A stretch of DNA of 64,000 nucleotides from Bacillus sp. FJAT-49711 (GTDB lineage: Bacteria > Bacillota > Bacilli > Bacillales > Bacillaceae_C). Position 1 is the first letter of the stretch. Each line of letters starts with the position of its first letter. Where the stretch lies: contig NZ_JAGYPL010000001.1 in the NCBI RefSeq assembly GCF_018343715.1, positions 768,830-832,829 of the forward strand, in the 5' to 3' direction. Below, in pieces: positions 63,961-64,000 of this stretch. The position numbers were made by a program, and so were the translations under genes. Below the pieces are notes generated by a model. That model saw nothing but the letters and a program-made list of their open reading frames with translations. It did no database searches and was not told where the DNA came from.

Positions 63961-64000
63961 TTATTTGCTACATTCTGCTTTAATCATTTTTGACCAAGGC
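63961..64000 (-). CDS. C-terminal end of a gene entering from the right (tentative)
   Basis: On the minus strand the frame PWSKMIKAECSK ends with TAA at 63961-63963 and is open to the window edge. It is only 12 codons, so coding status and identity are open. The hairpin just beyond it would serve as its terminator. A transposase tail is one possibility given the junction, but nothing visible proves it. Confidence 0.25.
   Translation of the reverse strand, partial: PWSKMIKAECSK

Overview
The window looks like chromosomal DNA of a low-GC, spore-forming Firmicute of the Bacillaceae. The evidence is AT-rich sequence, strong AGGAGG-type ribosome binding sites with frequent TTG/GTG starts, a CwlJ-type spore cortex hydrolase, a YbxH-like small protein, and YesS/YesL/LplB-type sugar genes. 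No rRNA, tRNA or CRISPR array was seen. All product names come from reading the sequence; no database search was run.

Layout. 1-5.3 kb: the end of an exonuclease III gene, an SDR dehydrogenase, a GalT/HIT-like protein, cwlJ, and a cytochrome bd operon (minus strand) that includes two very small membrane-protein genes missed by ordinary ORF calling. 5.5-8.6 kb: a lipoprotein, MBOAT acyltransferase and DHHW/SGNH protein cassette, probably for acylating an exported glycan. 8.6-21.6 kb: housekeeping and stress genes (APH-like kinase, GNAT, SRPBCC, DinB, MocR regulator, MFS exporter, flavin amine oxidase, metallophosphoesterase). It also holds an ABC exporter preceded by a 17-codon leader peptide and mutually exclusive hairpins.

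21.8-45.6 kb is a large glycan-use region. It contains a GntR regulator with a palindrome at its promoter, a Cys/Met-metabolism PLP enzyme, two CUT1 sugar importers without their own ATPase, a membrane-bound YesS-like AraC regulator, a YesL protein, GH29 alpha-fucosidase, two GH38 alpha-mannosidases, a GH3 glycosidase and a GH125 alpha-1,6-mannosidase. Together these could take up and trim fucosylated, mannose-rich glycans such as N-glycan or mannan fragments. 45.7-50.3 kb holds intergenic repeats, a broken CoA-transferase gene, a zinc peptidase and a small lipoprotein. 50.5-54.1 kb is a trehalose PTS (IIA-IIB-IIC fusion) and phosphotrehalase operon without an adjacent treR.

From about 54.3 kb the sequence becomes more AT-rich and accessory in character. 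There are diverged direct repeats, a relict excisionase-like gene with a frameshifted neighbour, and then a defence-like island. The island has a tightly overlapping three-gene operon that fits an ABC-three-component (ABC-3C) conflict system (SIR2 effector, small middle component, DUF2326-type ATPase), a HEPN-domain protein on the opposite strand, and a large PD-(D/E)XK nuclease-like protein. A HEPN-like gene interrupted by two in-frame stops follows, and at the right edge a hairpin-bearing junction suggests an element end. This island is the most interesting part of the window.
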